This document shows, in pieces, positions 27,901 through 35,453 of a stretch of 64,000 nt of DNA. Each line of letters begins with the position of its first letter. The first letter of the stretch is position 1. The notes beneath the pieces are model-generated. The model did no database searches and was not told where the DNA came from. It saw only the letters and a list, made by a program, of their open reading frames with translations. Made by a program: the position numbers and the translations under genes. The stretch is taken from the NCBI GenBank assembly GCA_043759735.1, contig JAYUQC010000120.1, forward strand, positions 13,249-77,248, in the 5' to 3' direction. Source of the stretch: CAISIP01 sp043759735. Lineage in GTDB: Bacteria > Pseudomonadota > Gammaproteobacteria > Burkholderiales > Burkholderiaceae_C.

Positions 27901-30651
27901 TGTTTCGAACTCGCCGCCAGCGTCGATCTGCACAAAGCCGCCGGACGTCAGGCTGGTAACCGTTACATCGCCGTTGTCGCGGTTCGTCAAAATCACGCGT
28001 CCGGTTCCACCGGCGTTCAGTGTGCCGGCAACAATGGGACTCGATGTGGTGCACGCCCCGACGACGTCGTCACACAAACCGGTCGAGACATCGATGCCGG
28101 AACTGCCGGTGGTCGTCGCAGAACCGATTGCGACCGCCCCGGGAGCGCTGATCGACAGGCTGGCGCCCGTCATGCTGCCAACCGTCACCGAGGTGGAGGC
28201 GAACAGGTCGACCGGGGCGCCCGGCAGCGTCAAGGTGGCGGCATTGAGCGCACCATTGGTCACACTCAGGCTGAATCCATTCGCCAGCCCGCCATTCGAA
28301 ACAGCCGTGGCGTTGAGCACGCCGCCACCATCTCCCAGGCTCAGTGTCGTGAGGTTGGCGGCGCCCGTGAGCGCGATTGCGGCCAGACCGGCGACGGTTC
28401 CACGCATTTCCAGGCTGTCCAGCATCGGGGCGCCTGTCAAGGTGACGTGGGTCGGAGACGCAATATCAATCAGTTCGAGCCGCGGCTGGACCTGCCCGGA
28501 CGGAGACGCGATCAGAATGGGAGCCGCTTGCGATCCGGCCGGCGCGGCGCTGTTGTTCGTGTCCAGCCGGATGAACGGCCCGGTTATCAATCCGCCCGCG
28601 ACCTGTTCCATGCCGGTGGAGGATGTCAGAAACACCCCGGAGCTGCCGGTGATGGTACCCAAGCGCAAGGGACCACCCGGACCACTCGAGAGTTGAACGC
28701 TGGAGCCGGTCGATGTGGCGTTGACACGGTCGGTCACTGACACCGTACCGCTGACCGAACTGGTGGCGTTCAGATTGGCAACGCCGGCGTTCAACGCGTT
28801 GACGAACACGTTGCCGGCCGTCGCCGTCATGCCAACCATACCGGTGGTGGTGTAGCTGCCACTGGAGACGCTGCGACCGGTCGCCTGGATGGTTCCAGCG
28901 CCGGCATCGACATTGGCATTGAACACCGAGCCATTCGACGACGCCAGCGTCACGGCGCCGCCACCGCTGGAAATGGCTCCGGTGTAGTTGAGCGAGCCAG
29001 CCGTCATCAGGTCGACCGCGCCACCCGAGGTCGTGATGCCGCCCGGACCTGTGATCGCGTTGGCCCGCAGCGTCACGGCTCCGGCTGTGGTGCTGATACC
29101 AGTCGTATTGAAGATCGATCCGGAGTCGAACATCGCGCCGCCCGCCGTCATCGTCAATCCGGCGCCCGGGGCGGTGAGTGCAATCGCATCGCGCACATAG
29201 ATGTCGCGCACGGCCTGCAACACCACATTGCCGCCCACGGTGGCCAATGTCAGCGGCGAAATGGTCACGACATTGCTGGCAAAGTCGGCGAACTCGTCGA
29301 CCACGATCGTCAGAATGCCGCTGGTCAGCGAGACCAGAATGTCCAGTGGGTCGAGCAACAGACTGCCATTGGCGCCGTTCGACGCGCTGAGGTCGGCGTT
29401 GCCGGTGAAGGCCAGGTTCGCCTTGCCCGAGACCTCGGCGAAACCGCCATTGCCGCCCTGCGGCCCGCCCCGCGCAGACAGATCGCCGCCGAAGCGCGTG
29501 TTTTCGTCGGCCCAGACAATGACGCGACCACCATTGCCGTCGTCTGTCGCATCGGCATTGAGCTTGGCGCCCTCGCCCACGAACACCCGTGCGGCGTTCT
29601 GGACCTGGGCGTTGGCGCCCTGGAAATCACCGCCCACCATGATCTGCCCGCCGCCGCCACTGCCCGATGCGATCAGCTGTGCGCTCGACTCCAGCGCGAC
29701 CCGCTGACCCAGAATACGGATGTCGCCGCCCGTGCCCGAAGCCCCTGCGGCCGACACCACACCTTGTATGCGTGTCGTTCCCTCGCCGCTTTGCACCAGG
29801 ATGTTGCCGCCCGACGCCCCATCGGCGCGCGTGACGCTGTCGCCGGTCAACGTGACGCTGTTGCGCCCGGACAACACGATAGTGCCGTCGGCGTCCACTG
29901 CGATTCGATTGGCGCGAACTTCGCCGCTATGGCGAATCGACCCCGCAAACACCCGAACTGCGCCGTTGTCGGCCAGCAACTGGCCCAGATTGAGCACCGA
30001 ATCGGTCGGCGCCTGGATCTCGAACCGGATGCCGTCCAGGTCCAGGCTGGTGATTTCCAGCTTGCGCCCGGCAGCCAGCAGGATGTTGCCGTCCGGCGCA
30101 TGGATGATGCCGCTGTTCTCGATATCGGGCGCGATCAGCGCAATGCGTCCACCCGGACCCGCCGTGATCATGCCTTCGTTACGGATGGCTCCGGCACCCG
30201 GACGCGCCAGGAAACGCAGCTTGCCGGCCAGGAAATCGGCGTCGGACAGGTCCAGCGTGGAGGCAACAAAGCTGTTGGTGTCGATGCGCGCGGCGCCGCC
30301 GATGACGATGCCGTTGGGGTTGATCAGGAACACCTGCCCGTTCGATTTAAGTTGCCCCAGCAGTTCGGACAGGTCGCGCCCGACGACCCGGTTTAGTACC
30401 GCGCTGGTACTGGACGGTTGCACAAACTGCGTACTTTCCGAGGCGCCTATCGAGAACTGGCGCCAGTTGATGATGGCTCCCTGGGAGGCATTGATCTGCA
30501 TGGCGCCGGCGCCCGGCTGCGAAATCGACACCTGACCATTGACCACCGAGGCCCCGTCGGGCAGAGCAAACGCCGACATGCCCCAGGCAGCATGCAAGGC
30601 GAGCGCAAGTGACCGTACACGCGGGAGCGTGGCTCTTTTTCCGATGTTCAT
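21925..30651 (-). CDS. giant filamentous haemagglutinin-type TpsA adhesin
   Basis: 2908-aa secreted beta-helix protein. Signal peptide MNIGKRATLPRVRSLALALH ... MSAFA, then the TPS secretion domain with INWRQFSIG and the motif NPNG (111-114) that engages TpsB. The rest is low-complexity beta-helix sequence rich in Gly, Ser, Thr, Asn and Val, with degenerate repeats; the most regular block is at about 23.2-24.5 kb. There is no extended ESPR-type signal peptide. The C-terminus has a CFSC motif about 75 residues from the end and a penultimate Cys (NQCY). The start at 30651 follows a GGGGG ribosome site; the frame stays open upstream to 30933 but that part is not protein-like. First gene of the tpsA-fecR-tpsB operon. 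Confidence 0.9.
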   Translation of the reverse strand: MNIGKRATLPRVRSLALALHAAWGMSAFALPDGASVVNGQVSISQPGAGAMQINASQGAIINWRQFSIGASESTQFVQPSSTSAVLNRVVGRDLSELLGQLKSNGQVFLINPNGIVIGGAARIDTNSFVASTLDLSDADFLAGKLRFLARPGAGAIRNEGMITAGPGGRIALIAPDIENSGIIHAPDGNILLAAGRKLEITSLDLDGIRFEIQAPTDSVLNLGQLLADNGAVRVFAGSIRHSGEVRANRIAVDADGTIVLSGRNSVTLTGDSVTRADGASGGNILVQSGEGTTRIQGVVSAAGASGTGGDIRILGQRVALESSAQLIASGSGGGGQIMVGGDFQGANAQVQNAARVFVGEGAKLNADATDDGNGGRVIVWADENTRFGGDLSARGGPQGGNGGFAEVSGKANLAFTGNADLSASNGANGSLLLDPLDILVSLTSGILTIVVDEFADFASNVVTISPLTLATVGGNVVLQAVRDIYVRDAIALTAPGAGLTMTAGGAMFDSGSIFNTTGISTTAGAVTLRANAITGPGGITTSGGAVDLMTAGSLNYTGAISSGGGAVTLASSNGSVFNANVDAGAGTIQATGRSVSSGSYTTTGMVGMTATAGNVFVNALNAGVANLNATSSVSGTVSVTDRVNATSTGSSVQLSSGPGGPLRLGTITGSSGVFLTSSTGMEQVAGGLITGPFIRLDTNNSAAPAGSQAAPILIASPSGQVQPRLELIDIASPTHVTLTGAPMLDSLEMRGTVAGLAAIALTGAANLTTLSLGDGGGVLNATAVSNGGLANGFSLSVTNGALNAATLTLPGAPVDLFASTSVTVGSMTGASLSISAPGAVAIGSATTTGSSGIDVSTGLCDDVVGACTTSSPIVAGTLNAGGTGRVILTNRDNGDVTVTSLTSGGFVQIDAGGEFETSFNFPRTSHRTANNIVLGTVVIGDSLDISNQGHGNVSVTSMAVSRGVFVQAGGSFSPSAFVSQPTNNTITIGNAEPVGAANGFTVRNDGVGNLTLTGAVDRSVSGGISLSTDQGSLSATGNLTARDSISVSVQGGAATLGQLSAGVGSNGDVQVNATGNIDFTSIRANDVNSNSGNVNLNSFVGSVRTTLDNAANDISATGNVSVFAGSAIGDALFARPLDIIAGAAKSVTLNAGTDIGRATAPVNIDTSGTLDITFDTSGTLDITSGAGQFHVAATNGMVERSLSTIRLSASAAGIGTGNTSTFTSENLDVTALSDGAVITIGNLVPLAGNPLNLFSFAAAGASGLAFGNVDLNTTGLDRLSLSAGTTLTQALPMTNIIRANSVNLVSGAAMSTGAITTLGTNRSDFNGAIPDQLVLDAGGDIIVAGGLDSLTFIKVDSSGGNVTVTGAVTGTGTSRNAFRAEADQVSLRAAGDISTGGAVTSSTLTSLIAGGSISVGGAGIAGGVTFLGGNNQTDTVTVTAGMAAQSITAQAITGGFDKTVSGGTLNVAGGITGAARTTTVSAGTLNTGILASGSSLDVTGTTFNTGSMSVGNGSLTINATAAYAPGSAIDLSAGNVFISATDHIDLTTSGTTVTAPTVRLETTGMANIQANGLTNTTNLTLSTGGLFDVRSDVALTNVNVSADGSVAGSGAGSQVRGNGVNQLLTYLTTGNQLALQLASDTGMTDRYTETSATITDIVINTVGIFGATGSSSINVFAPAANITANAVAMGNGSLDLRAGGNIVLTSVVTGGGFVRVDATDGRVDLTSVNSAAGSVAARTLGDANQHINVEQILSLGGSVSLTADNGNIVRVGAQPFQIDTRDGNGAASGSTTLNAANGSIGSAANPILTRGAVGLNVSARDAIEVDLANAALTQLSITASASGSGAVSVNDIGGNFSGLLLSRSGFDLLLGPLSPVVATAFALTATDGNIVVGGDIGNITALTLYAGFGFNSTGDLRIQAGGGPRSIVANTYDLRAGQDVVIAAGAAAGESVAVAQAGAFGSSTVSAGRDILVSANAGSASVQHITPFATQVLNAGRDIRVVGGSAGVVGALANIGSTGNQFLSAGNLLLVQGGATDGTAATVQASRSQTSGAVGNVSVLGGGDNAAALLQAGTSQTVISLAGNVIVQGGSGASASAAIQSISGSQSIGTTVFGTATDLVLVQGGTGNAATASIRSGTVQTVQSSGDIRVLGGSGTGALAEIFGGTSQTVGSTTTFSGNISFDPTASILVQAGSGGTAGIRANNAQTIRASETISVLGGSAAGMTAVIESINASQDIGNASNFRNDPTGNILVQGGTASGAFASVKAQTNQTIRSGGSISVVGGAGAGASGEIRSVASSQTIGSTSNNSNDATDSVLVQAGSGGIARILAQSSQTILTSENLSVVGGPGAGMQASIESTAGSQNIGSTSTSFGNDPSGSILVQAGNGVGSAAFIRAATGQTIDAGGSIALIGAAANAFAEVVTNTGTQTIGNVSSNRDRTDDISLTGGSASGAYARIMSSAGFQSLLTSANLTLAGGAGDNAGATLLAGTGQNMTVQGTLAMVGGSGSVPGSNETAIRNNTSGQQSINVTGNMSVTGGGFGSDAWVKQNGSGGQAITVGGNLALLAPAATPSTGVTSIESLGPTQNIFVGGGLTIDNQAGWLTYISTAGAQSITADTIAINLSTASPVSAPFAGISATGNQTINLQGDGTTIGTATLSIVNTSSLTDSSAALSTAADQVILMDYDSAGLVQIGSTDGLGRAQISAGGTHTMVAGQLLIQGGASSAATAGIFVPNGAAVISTIYGPIELKGGALGAAIIDPPQLDMVSNSGVFLLAGAGAGANATIQAGIFNLAATSGDLSLINSAAALASINADVFNYFGAGNVNLSGGTITVTTAGAITITGICFSCDTNLFGPFSVSAFIPPPLDFGAFATSNVLALADLGVGLFDAWLDADGSLVLSNRRLNQCY
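23160..24560 (-). repeat. degenerate repeat array inside the TpsA adhesin
   Basis: About eight imperfect modules of roughly 60 residues alternate two half-units: ILVQ(A/G)G(S/T)G..A.I.A...QTI and (S)ISV(V/L)GG.GAG..A.I.S...SQ.IGS. Examples are ILVQGGTASGAFASVKAQTN and LSVVGGPGAGMQASIESTAG. They fit stacked beta-helix coils. The DNA similarity is patchy, which suggests an old expansion. Boundaries are approximate. Confidence 0.7.
27102..27161 (-). repeat. perfect 30-bp tandem duplication inside tpsA
   Basis: Two identical 30-bp units (27102-27131 and 27132-27161) encode the successive 10-residue blocks seen as DTSGTLDITF/DTSGTLDIT. The length is a multiple of three, so the frame is kept. Perfect identity suggests a recent slippage event. 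Confidence 0.8.
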
Positions 30652-30998
30652 AGTACCCCCAGCCAGAATCAATTCGACCAATCGCACGACCACCGCCCGA
30701 ACGCGCGGCCTCGGCCAGCGCACCGGCCGACCGATACATTCTGCAACGATGCCACTTAACCGGCATTTGGGCAATGGGAAGAGTACGAATGTTGGCGCTA
30801 AATTCACCGGAACGTGGCTCCACCCCCTCGTTTGGGGAGTCATTTGCCGCAAAACCGTCGCGCGCCGACCACGCTGGCAAGCCGCCCGGGCGCATCGGCG
30901 CCTATTGCCATGGCATTGTGGCAACGCCTCCACGCCATCCGCGAACCTGAAGCCAGGCTTGTTAGACTGCCGCAGCCCAACCCGTCGAAAGAAACTCC
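30652..30998. other. gene-free region between tpsA and the 47-aa gene
   Basis: This 347-bp divergent region must hold the promoters for the tpsA operon (leftward) and for the small Cys-rich gene and dapC (rightward). I found no promoter good enough to name, no RNA gene and no clear repeat. Open frames through it lack protein-like composition. Confidence 0.4.
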
Positions 30999-31142
30999 AT
31001 GACCCTATGCCCCATCGCTGTCGTTGCCGGTTGCCAAAAGTGCCCGGCTTTCAAGATTTGCCCTTTAAAAGGGCTGATTGGCGACGCCCCCACAACACCG
31101 CCCGCCCGGCCTGCGGCCAAGCCTGCCAAACGGCGGAAGTAA
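30999..31142 (+). CDS. small Cys-rich conserved protein, 47 aa
   Basis: Short gene reading MTLCPIAVVAGCQKCPAFKI, then CPLKGLIGD and a basic Pro/Ala/Lys tail. Four Cys (4, 12, 15, 21) are arranged as C-x7-C-x2-C-x5-C, each followed by or near Pro, which suggests metal or Fe-S binding. A GAAAGA-like ribosome site precedes the ATG. I recall similar tiny proteins next to dapC/smc in Burkholderiales but know no function. The stop is 75 bp before dapC, so the two may be co-transcribed. Confidence 0.65.
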   Translation: MTLCPIAVVAGCQKCPAFKICPLKGLIGDAPTTPPARPAAKPAKRRK

Positions 31143-31217
31143 GGATCGGCTCATGTTTCCAGGCTGGGCCGGAGCGCATGTGCGCGACGGTGCGACTGAG
31201 CCCGGATAATCTCGCCC

Positions 31218-32441
31218 ATGAACCATCTGCTGGAGCGGCTGCAGCCGTATCCCTTCGAGCGCCTGCGCACACTTTTTTCCGGCATCACGCCCAACCCGGC
31301 TTATCGACCGATCAGTCTGGGCATCGGTGAGCCGCGCCATGCAACACCGTTGTTCATTGCGCAGGCCTTTGCCGACGCGCTAAATAGCCGGCCCAGCGGC
31401 CTGGCCAGCTACCCGTCCACGGCCGGCGATCCGGCCTTGCGCCAGGCCTGCGCCGATTGGCTGGGGCGACGCTATGGCCTTCAGGTCGATGCGCAGACCC
31501 AGGTGCTACCGATCAATGGGTCGCGCGAGGCCCTGTTCGCCATCGCCCAGACGGTGGTCGATCCGCCGCGCACAGGCCAGCCCGAGGCAACTGACGGGCC
31601 CTGGGTGGTATGCCCGAACCCGTTCTATCAAATATATGAGGGTGCCGCGCTGCTGGCAGGTGCCAAGCCCTGGTTCGTCGCAGCTGATCCGGCGCGCAAC
31701 TTCGCCCAGGATTGGGATGCGGTACCCGAGGCCATCTGGGCCCGCACCCAATTGCTGTACGTCTGTTCGCCAGGCAATCCGACCGGCGCGGTGATGCCCT
31801 TGTCCGAATGGGAGAAGCTGTTTGCGCTCAGTGACCGGCATGGATTCGTCATCGCATCCGACGAGTGCTACAGCGAGATCTATTTCCGCGACGAGCCGCC
31901 GCTGGGCGCCCTGCAGGCGGCGGCTCGGCTCGGTCGGCACGACTTCGCACGCCTGTTGTCCTTCACCAGCCTGTCCAAGCGCAGTAGTGTGCCCGGCATG
32001 CGCAGCGGATTCGTCGCCGGAGACGCGGCGCTGGTCAAGGCATTTCTGCTGTACCGGACCTACCACGGCAGTGCGATGAGTCCGGTGGTGCAATCGGCCA
32101 GCATCGCCGCCTGGGCCGACGAGGCGCATGTGGTGGCGAATCGGGACCTGTACCGTGCCAAATTCGAACGCATCACGCCGATCCTGTCCGAGGTTCTCGA
32201 CGTCGCCCTGCCCGATGCCGCGTTCTATCTGTGGGCCGGCGTGCGCGGCAGCGACACTACCTTCGCGCGCGACCTGCTCGCTCTCTACAATGTGACGGTC
32301 CTGCCCGGGAGCTTTCTGGCCCGGGAAGTCGATGGCGTGAACCCGGGCGCACAGCGCATCCGGATGGCGCTGGTGGCCGAAACCGCCGAATGTGAAGAAG
32401 CTGCGCAGCGCATTGTTCAGTTCGTGCGCAGCACCGCGTGA
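31218..32441 (+). CDS. dapC: succinyldiaminopimelate transaminase
   Basis: 407-aa PLP-dependent class I/II aminotransferase for the N-succinyl-2-amino-6-oxopimelate step of lysine and diaminopimelate synthesis. The PLP Lys is K254 in SLSKRSSVPGMRSGF. Other family features are SLGIGEPRH near the N-terminus, CSPGNPTGAVM (the NPTG motif) and ASDECYSEIYF with the cofactor Asp and Tyr. Placement directly before dapD supports DapC over other aminotransferases of the family. Cytoplasmic. Confidence 0.93.
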   Translation: MNHLLERLQPYPFERLRTLFSGITPNPAYRPISLGIGEPRHATPLFIAQAFADALNSRPSGLASYPSTAGDPALRQACADWLGRRYGLQVDAQTQVLPINGSREALFAIAQTVVDPPRTGQPEATDGPWVVCPNPFYQIYEGAALLAGAKPWFVAADPARNFAQDWDAVPEAIWARTQLLYVCSPGNPTGAVMPLSEWEKLFALSDRHGFVIASDECYSEIYFRDEPPLGALQAAARLGRHDFARLLSFTSLSKRSSVPGMRSGFVAGDAALVKAFLLYRTYHGSAMSPVVQSASIAAWADEAHVVANRDLYRAKFERITPILSEVLDVALPDAAFYLWAGVRGSDTTFARDLLALYNVTVLPGSFLAREVDGVNPGAQRIRMALVAETAECEEAAQRIVQFVRSTA

Positions 32442-32479
32442 GCCCGCCAACCCCTATTTCGACAACCCGACGAGCATTC

Positions 32480-33304
32480 ATGACCGACCAACTGCAAAAA
32501 ACCATCGACACCGCGTGGGACAACCGCGCCGAGTACTCCCCGAAATCGGCACCCCGCGAGGTCATCGACGCGGTTGACCATGTCATCGCCGAACTGGACC
32601 GCGGCACACTGCGCGTGGCCACCCGCGAGGGCGTCGGCCAGTGGACCACGCACCAATGGGTCAAGAAAGCGGTGCTGCTGAGTTTCCGGCTCAAGGACAA
32701 CGCCGTCATGCGCGCCGGCGACCTGGCCTTCTTTGACAAGGTGCCTACCAAGTTCGGCGGCCAGGACGAAGACGCGCTGCGCGCCAGCGGCGTGCGCGTC
32801 GTGCCGCCGGCGATCGCCCGGCGCGGCAGTTTCTGCGCCAAAGGCGTGGTGCTGATGCCGTCCTACGTCAATATTGGCGCCTATGTAGACGAAGGCACGA
32901 TGGTCGACACCTGGGCCACCGTGGGCTCATGTGCGCAGATCGGAAAGAACGTGCACCTGAGCGGCGGCGTCGGCATCGGCGGCGTGCTCGAACCCATGCA
33001 GGCCGGTCCGACCATCATCGAGGATAACTGCTTCGTCGGGGCCCGCTCCGAAGTCGTCGAGGGCGTCATCGTCGAGGAGAACTCGGTCATCTCGATGGGC
33101 GTGTATATCGGCCAGAGCACCAAGATCTACGACCGCGCCACCGGCAGCGTGAGCTATGGCCGCATTCCGGCGGGCTCGGTCGTGGTTTCGGGCAATCTGC
33201 CCAGCGCCGACGGCAAGTACAGCCTGTACTGTGCGGTGATCGTCAAGAAAGTCGACGCGCAAACCCGCGCCAAGACCAGCCTGAACGACCTGTTGCGCGA
33301 CTAG
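32480..33304 (+). CDS. dapD: tetrahydrodipicolinate N-succinyltransferase
   Basis: 274-aa trimeric left-handed beta-helix acyltransferase that succinylates tetrahydrodipicolinate, the committed step of the succinylase branch of lysine/diaminopimelate synthesis. The hexapeptide-repeat region includes SYVNIGAYVDEGTMVDTWAT and GGVGIGGVLEPMQAGP. The start at 32480 (MTDQLQKTID) matches known DapD proteins; a start at 32438 would overlap the end of dapC and add 14 residues. It follows dapC by 38 bp. Confidence 0.96.
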   Translation: MTDQLQKTIDTAWDNRAEYSPKSAPREVIDAVDHVIAELDRGTLRVATREGVGQWTTHQWVKKAVLLSFRLKDNAVMRAGDLAFFDKVPTKFGGQDEDALRASGVRVVPPAIARRGSFCAKGVVLMPSYVNIGAYVDEGTMVDTWATVGSCAQIGKNVHLSGGVGIGGVLEPMQAGPTIIEDNCFVGARSEVVEGVIVEENSVISMGVYIGQSTKIYDRATGSVSYGRIPAGSVVVSGNLPSADGKYSLYCAVIVKKVDAQTRAKTSLNDLLRD

Positions 33305-33347
33305 AACCTCTTATCGTCCCATTTCCACCGAGCACAAGGGGAACAGC

Positions 33348-34508
33348 ATGGCAACCAGCGGCACACCGGGAACAATGGAACGCATCCTGCGCCTGATGAG
33401 CGACAAGAAGGCGTCGGACGTCTACCTGTCGGCGCATGCGCCGGCGCTGATCAAGATCAACGGCCTGTGTATCCCGATCAACAACCAGATATTGCCGCCC
33501 GACGCACCGCGCAATCTGCTGGCCGAAGTGCTGCCGGCCGAACGCATCGCCGAGCTCGAGGCCACGGGCGAACTCAATATGGGTTTTCCGCTTGCCGGCG
33601 TCGGACGCTACCGGGTGAGCGCGATGCGCCAGCGCGGCTCGATCGCGGCCGTGATCCGTTTCATCTCGCTGGAAATACCGGCGCTATCGAGCCTGGCCCT
33701 GCCCGATATCCTGAGCGAACTGATCATGGCCAAACGTGGCCTGCTGCTGATGGTGGGCGCCACCGGTGCCGGCAAAAGCACCACGCTGGCGGCGATGATC
33801 GACTACCGCAACGAGAATCTGGCCGGCCATATCCTGACGATCGAGGATCCAATCGAGTTTTTGTTCAAGAACAAGCGCTCCGTGGTCAACCAGCGCGAGA
33901 TCGGTTCTGACACCGATTCGCTGGAAATCGCCCTCAAGAACGCGTTGCGCCAGGCGCCCGACGTGATCCTGGTGGGCGAGATCCGCGACCGCGAAACCAT
34001 GTCAGCGGCGCTGGCCTATGCCCAGTCCGGTCACCTGTGCCTGGCCACTATGCACGCCAACAACAGCTACCAGGCGTTGAACCGGATTCTGAGCTTTTAC
34101 CCGGTCGAGGTGCGCGAGACCATGCTCGGCGACCTGGCCGCGGCGCTCAGGGCCGTGGTGTCCCAACGCCTCCTGCGCACGGTGTCCGGCGGCCGGGTGC
34201 CATCGGTCGAGGTGCTGCTCAACACCAAGCTGATTTCCGAGCTGATCGAAAAAGGCGATTTCTCGGGCATCAAGGAGGCGATGGAAAAAGCCATGGCCGA
34301 GGGCTCGCAGAGCTTCGAGGCCGACATCGCCCGCCTGATCATCGACGGCACCGTCGATCGCAAGGAAGGCCTGGCCAACTCCGATTCGCCGACCAACCTG
34401 ATGTGGCGCATGGAGAACGACTTCTCACTGGCGCGTGGCGTCAAGCCAGAAGAGGAACCGGACGACGAGCCGTCTTTCACCGATATCACACTGGACGTCA
34501 AGCATTGA
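33348..34508 (+). CDS. type IV pilus retraction-type ATPase (PilT/PilU family)
   Basis: 386-aa hexameric ATPase of the PilT/PilU family. Walker A GATGAGKST is at about 137-145. The Asp-box region holds LTIEDPIEFLFKNKRS, and Walker B plus the His box are APDVILVGEIRDRET and GHLCLATMHANNS. The acidic C-terminal tail (EEEPDDEP) and the N-terminus MERILRLMSDKKASDVYLS are closer to PilU than PilT. It lies in the dapD-prmB block, a place where Burkholderiales often carry a solitary PilT/PilU paralogue away from other pilus genes. Its role in twitching or retraction is inferred from family only. Confidence 0.85.
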   Translation: MATSGTPGTMERILRLMSDKKASDVYLSAHAPALIKINGLCIPINNQILPPDAPRNLLAEVLPAERIAELEATGELNMGFPLAGVGRYRVSAMRQRGSIAAVIRFISLEIPALSSLALPDILSELIMAKRGLLLMVGATGAGKSTTLAAMIDYRNENLAGHILTIEDPIEFLFKNKRSVVNQREIGSDTDSLEIALKNALRQAPDVILVGEIRDRETMSAALAYAQSGHLCLATMHANNSYQALNRILSFYPVEVRETMLGDLAAALRAVVSQRLLRTVSGGRVPSVEVLLNTKLISELIEKGDFSGIKEAMEKAMAEGSQSFEADIARLIIDGTVDRKEGLANSDSPTNLMWRMENDFSLARGVKPEEEPDDEPSFTDITLDVKH

Positions 34509-34530
34509 TGTCGGCCGCGCTGCACCTGGC

Positions 34531-35430
34531 ATGAACATCGGCCAGCTGATTGACTCTGGCGCCAACACGCTGGATGCCGCTGGCGTCCGTTTCGGCCACG
34601 GCACCGACAACGCATACGATGAGGCCGCGTGGCTGGTCTTGTGGCGGCTGGGCCTGCCGCTGGACTCGGCGCTCGAGGGACCACAATCGATTGCGCACAA
34701 CGACGTCGCGCCGGTTGCGCAGCACCAGGTAGGCGAATTGCTGCAGCAACGCATCGCGTCGCGCGTTCCGGCGGCCTACCTGACGCGCGAAGCCTGGTTG
34801 CAGGGCGTAGCGTTTTATGTTGACGAACGCTGTCTTGTGCCGCGCAGCCTGATCGGAGAACTGATCGCCGGCGGCGCGCTGGACACCTGGATGCCGGCAA
34901 ACGCGGCGCGTCTGCTCGACCTGTGCACGGGCGGCGCGAGCCTGGCCATCCTGGCGGCGCTGGCGTATCCGCAACTGCAGGTCGATGCGGCCGACATCTC
35001 GCAACCTGCGCTGGACGTGGCGCGCATCAACCTGCAACGCCATGGGCTGAGCGACCGGATCCGGTTGCGCCAGGGCGACGCGCTGGCCGTGGCCGACGGC
35101 GTCTATGACATGATCCTGTGCAACCCGCCCTACGTGAACAGCACCAGCATGGCGCAATTGCCACCCGAGTACCGGGCCGAGCCCGCGCTCGCGCTGGCCG
35201 GCGGTGACGACGGCATGGATTTTGTGCGCCGGCTGTTGCGCGGCGCTCCCGCGATCATGCGTTCGGCATGCACCTTGGTGCTGGAGATCGGCCATGAGCG
35301 CGTCCATTTCGAAGCGGCTTTTCCGGGACTGGCGACAATCTGGCTCGACACCAGCGCCGGTGATGAACAAGTCTGCGCACTGACGCGCGACGCGCTGCTG
35401 GCGCTGCAACAAACCCAACCACGCGCCTGA
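34531..35430 (+). CDS. prmB: 50S ribosomal protein L3 N5-glutamine methyltransferase
   Basis: 299-aa SAM-dependent methyltransferase that modifies a Gln of ribosomal protein L3. The SAM-binding segment is RLLDLCTGGASLAILAALAY and the catalytic NPPY motif is at N198 (CNPPYVN). The N-terminal helical domain (MNIGQLIDSGANTLDAAGVR) and the segment ERCLVPRSLIGELI fit PrmB better than PrmC. Start at 34531 chosen over open frame upstream, which runs into the end of the previous gene. In relatives, dapE usually lies between the PilT/PilU gene and prmB; here only 22 bp separate them. Confidence 0.9.
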   Translation: MNIGQLIDSGANTLDAAGVRFGHGTDNAYDEAAWLVLWRLGLPLDSALEGPQSIAHNDVAPVAQHQVGELLQQRIASRVPAAYLTREAWLQGVAFYVDERCLVPRSLIGELIAGGALDTWMPANAARLLDLCTGGASLAILAALAYPQLQVDAADISQPALDVARINLQRHGLSDRIRLRQGDALAVADGVYDMILCNPPYVNSTSMAQLPPEYRAEPALALAGGDDGMDFVRRLLRGAPAIMRSACTLVLEIGHERVHFEAAFPGLATIWLDTSAGDEQVCALTRDALLALQQTQPRA

Positions 35431-35453
35431 CACGACGGCCGACCTGCCATTCC

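Noticed and set aside
26317..28740. Long open frame (about 800 codons) on the plus strand, and several similar ones opposite tpsA
   Set aside because: They are antisense shadows caused by the high GC content and repetitive composition of tpsA. The translated sequences are rich in Arg, Gly and His and show no domain.
30652..30933. In-frame extension of tpsA upstream of the ATG at 30651
   Set aside because: The extra 94 codons have no signal peptide at their start and place the real signal peptide inside the protein. The ATG at 30651 has a good ribosome site.
30539..31330. Plus-strand frame of 263 codons across the tpsA/dapC gap
   Set aside because: It overlaps the tpsA start, the 47-aa gene in another frame and the dapC start, and has no recognisable sequence.
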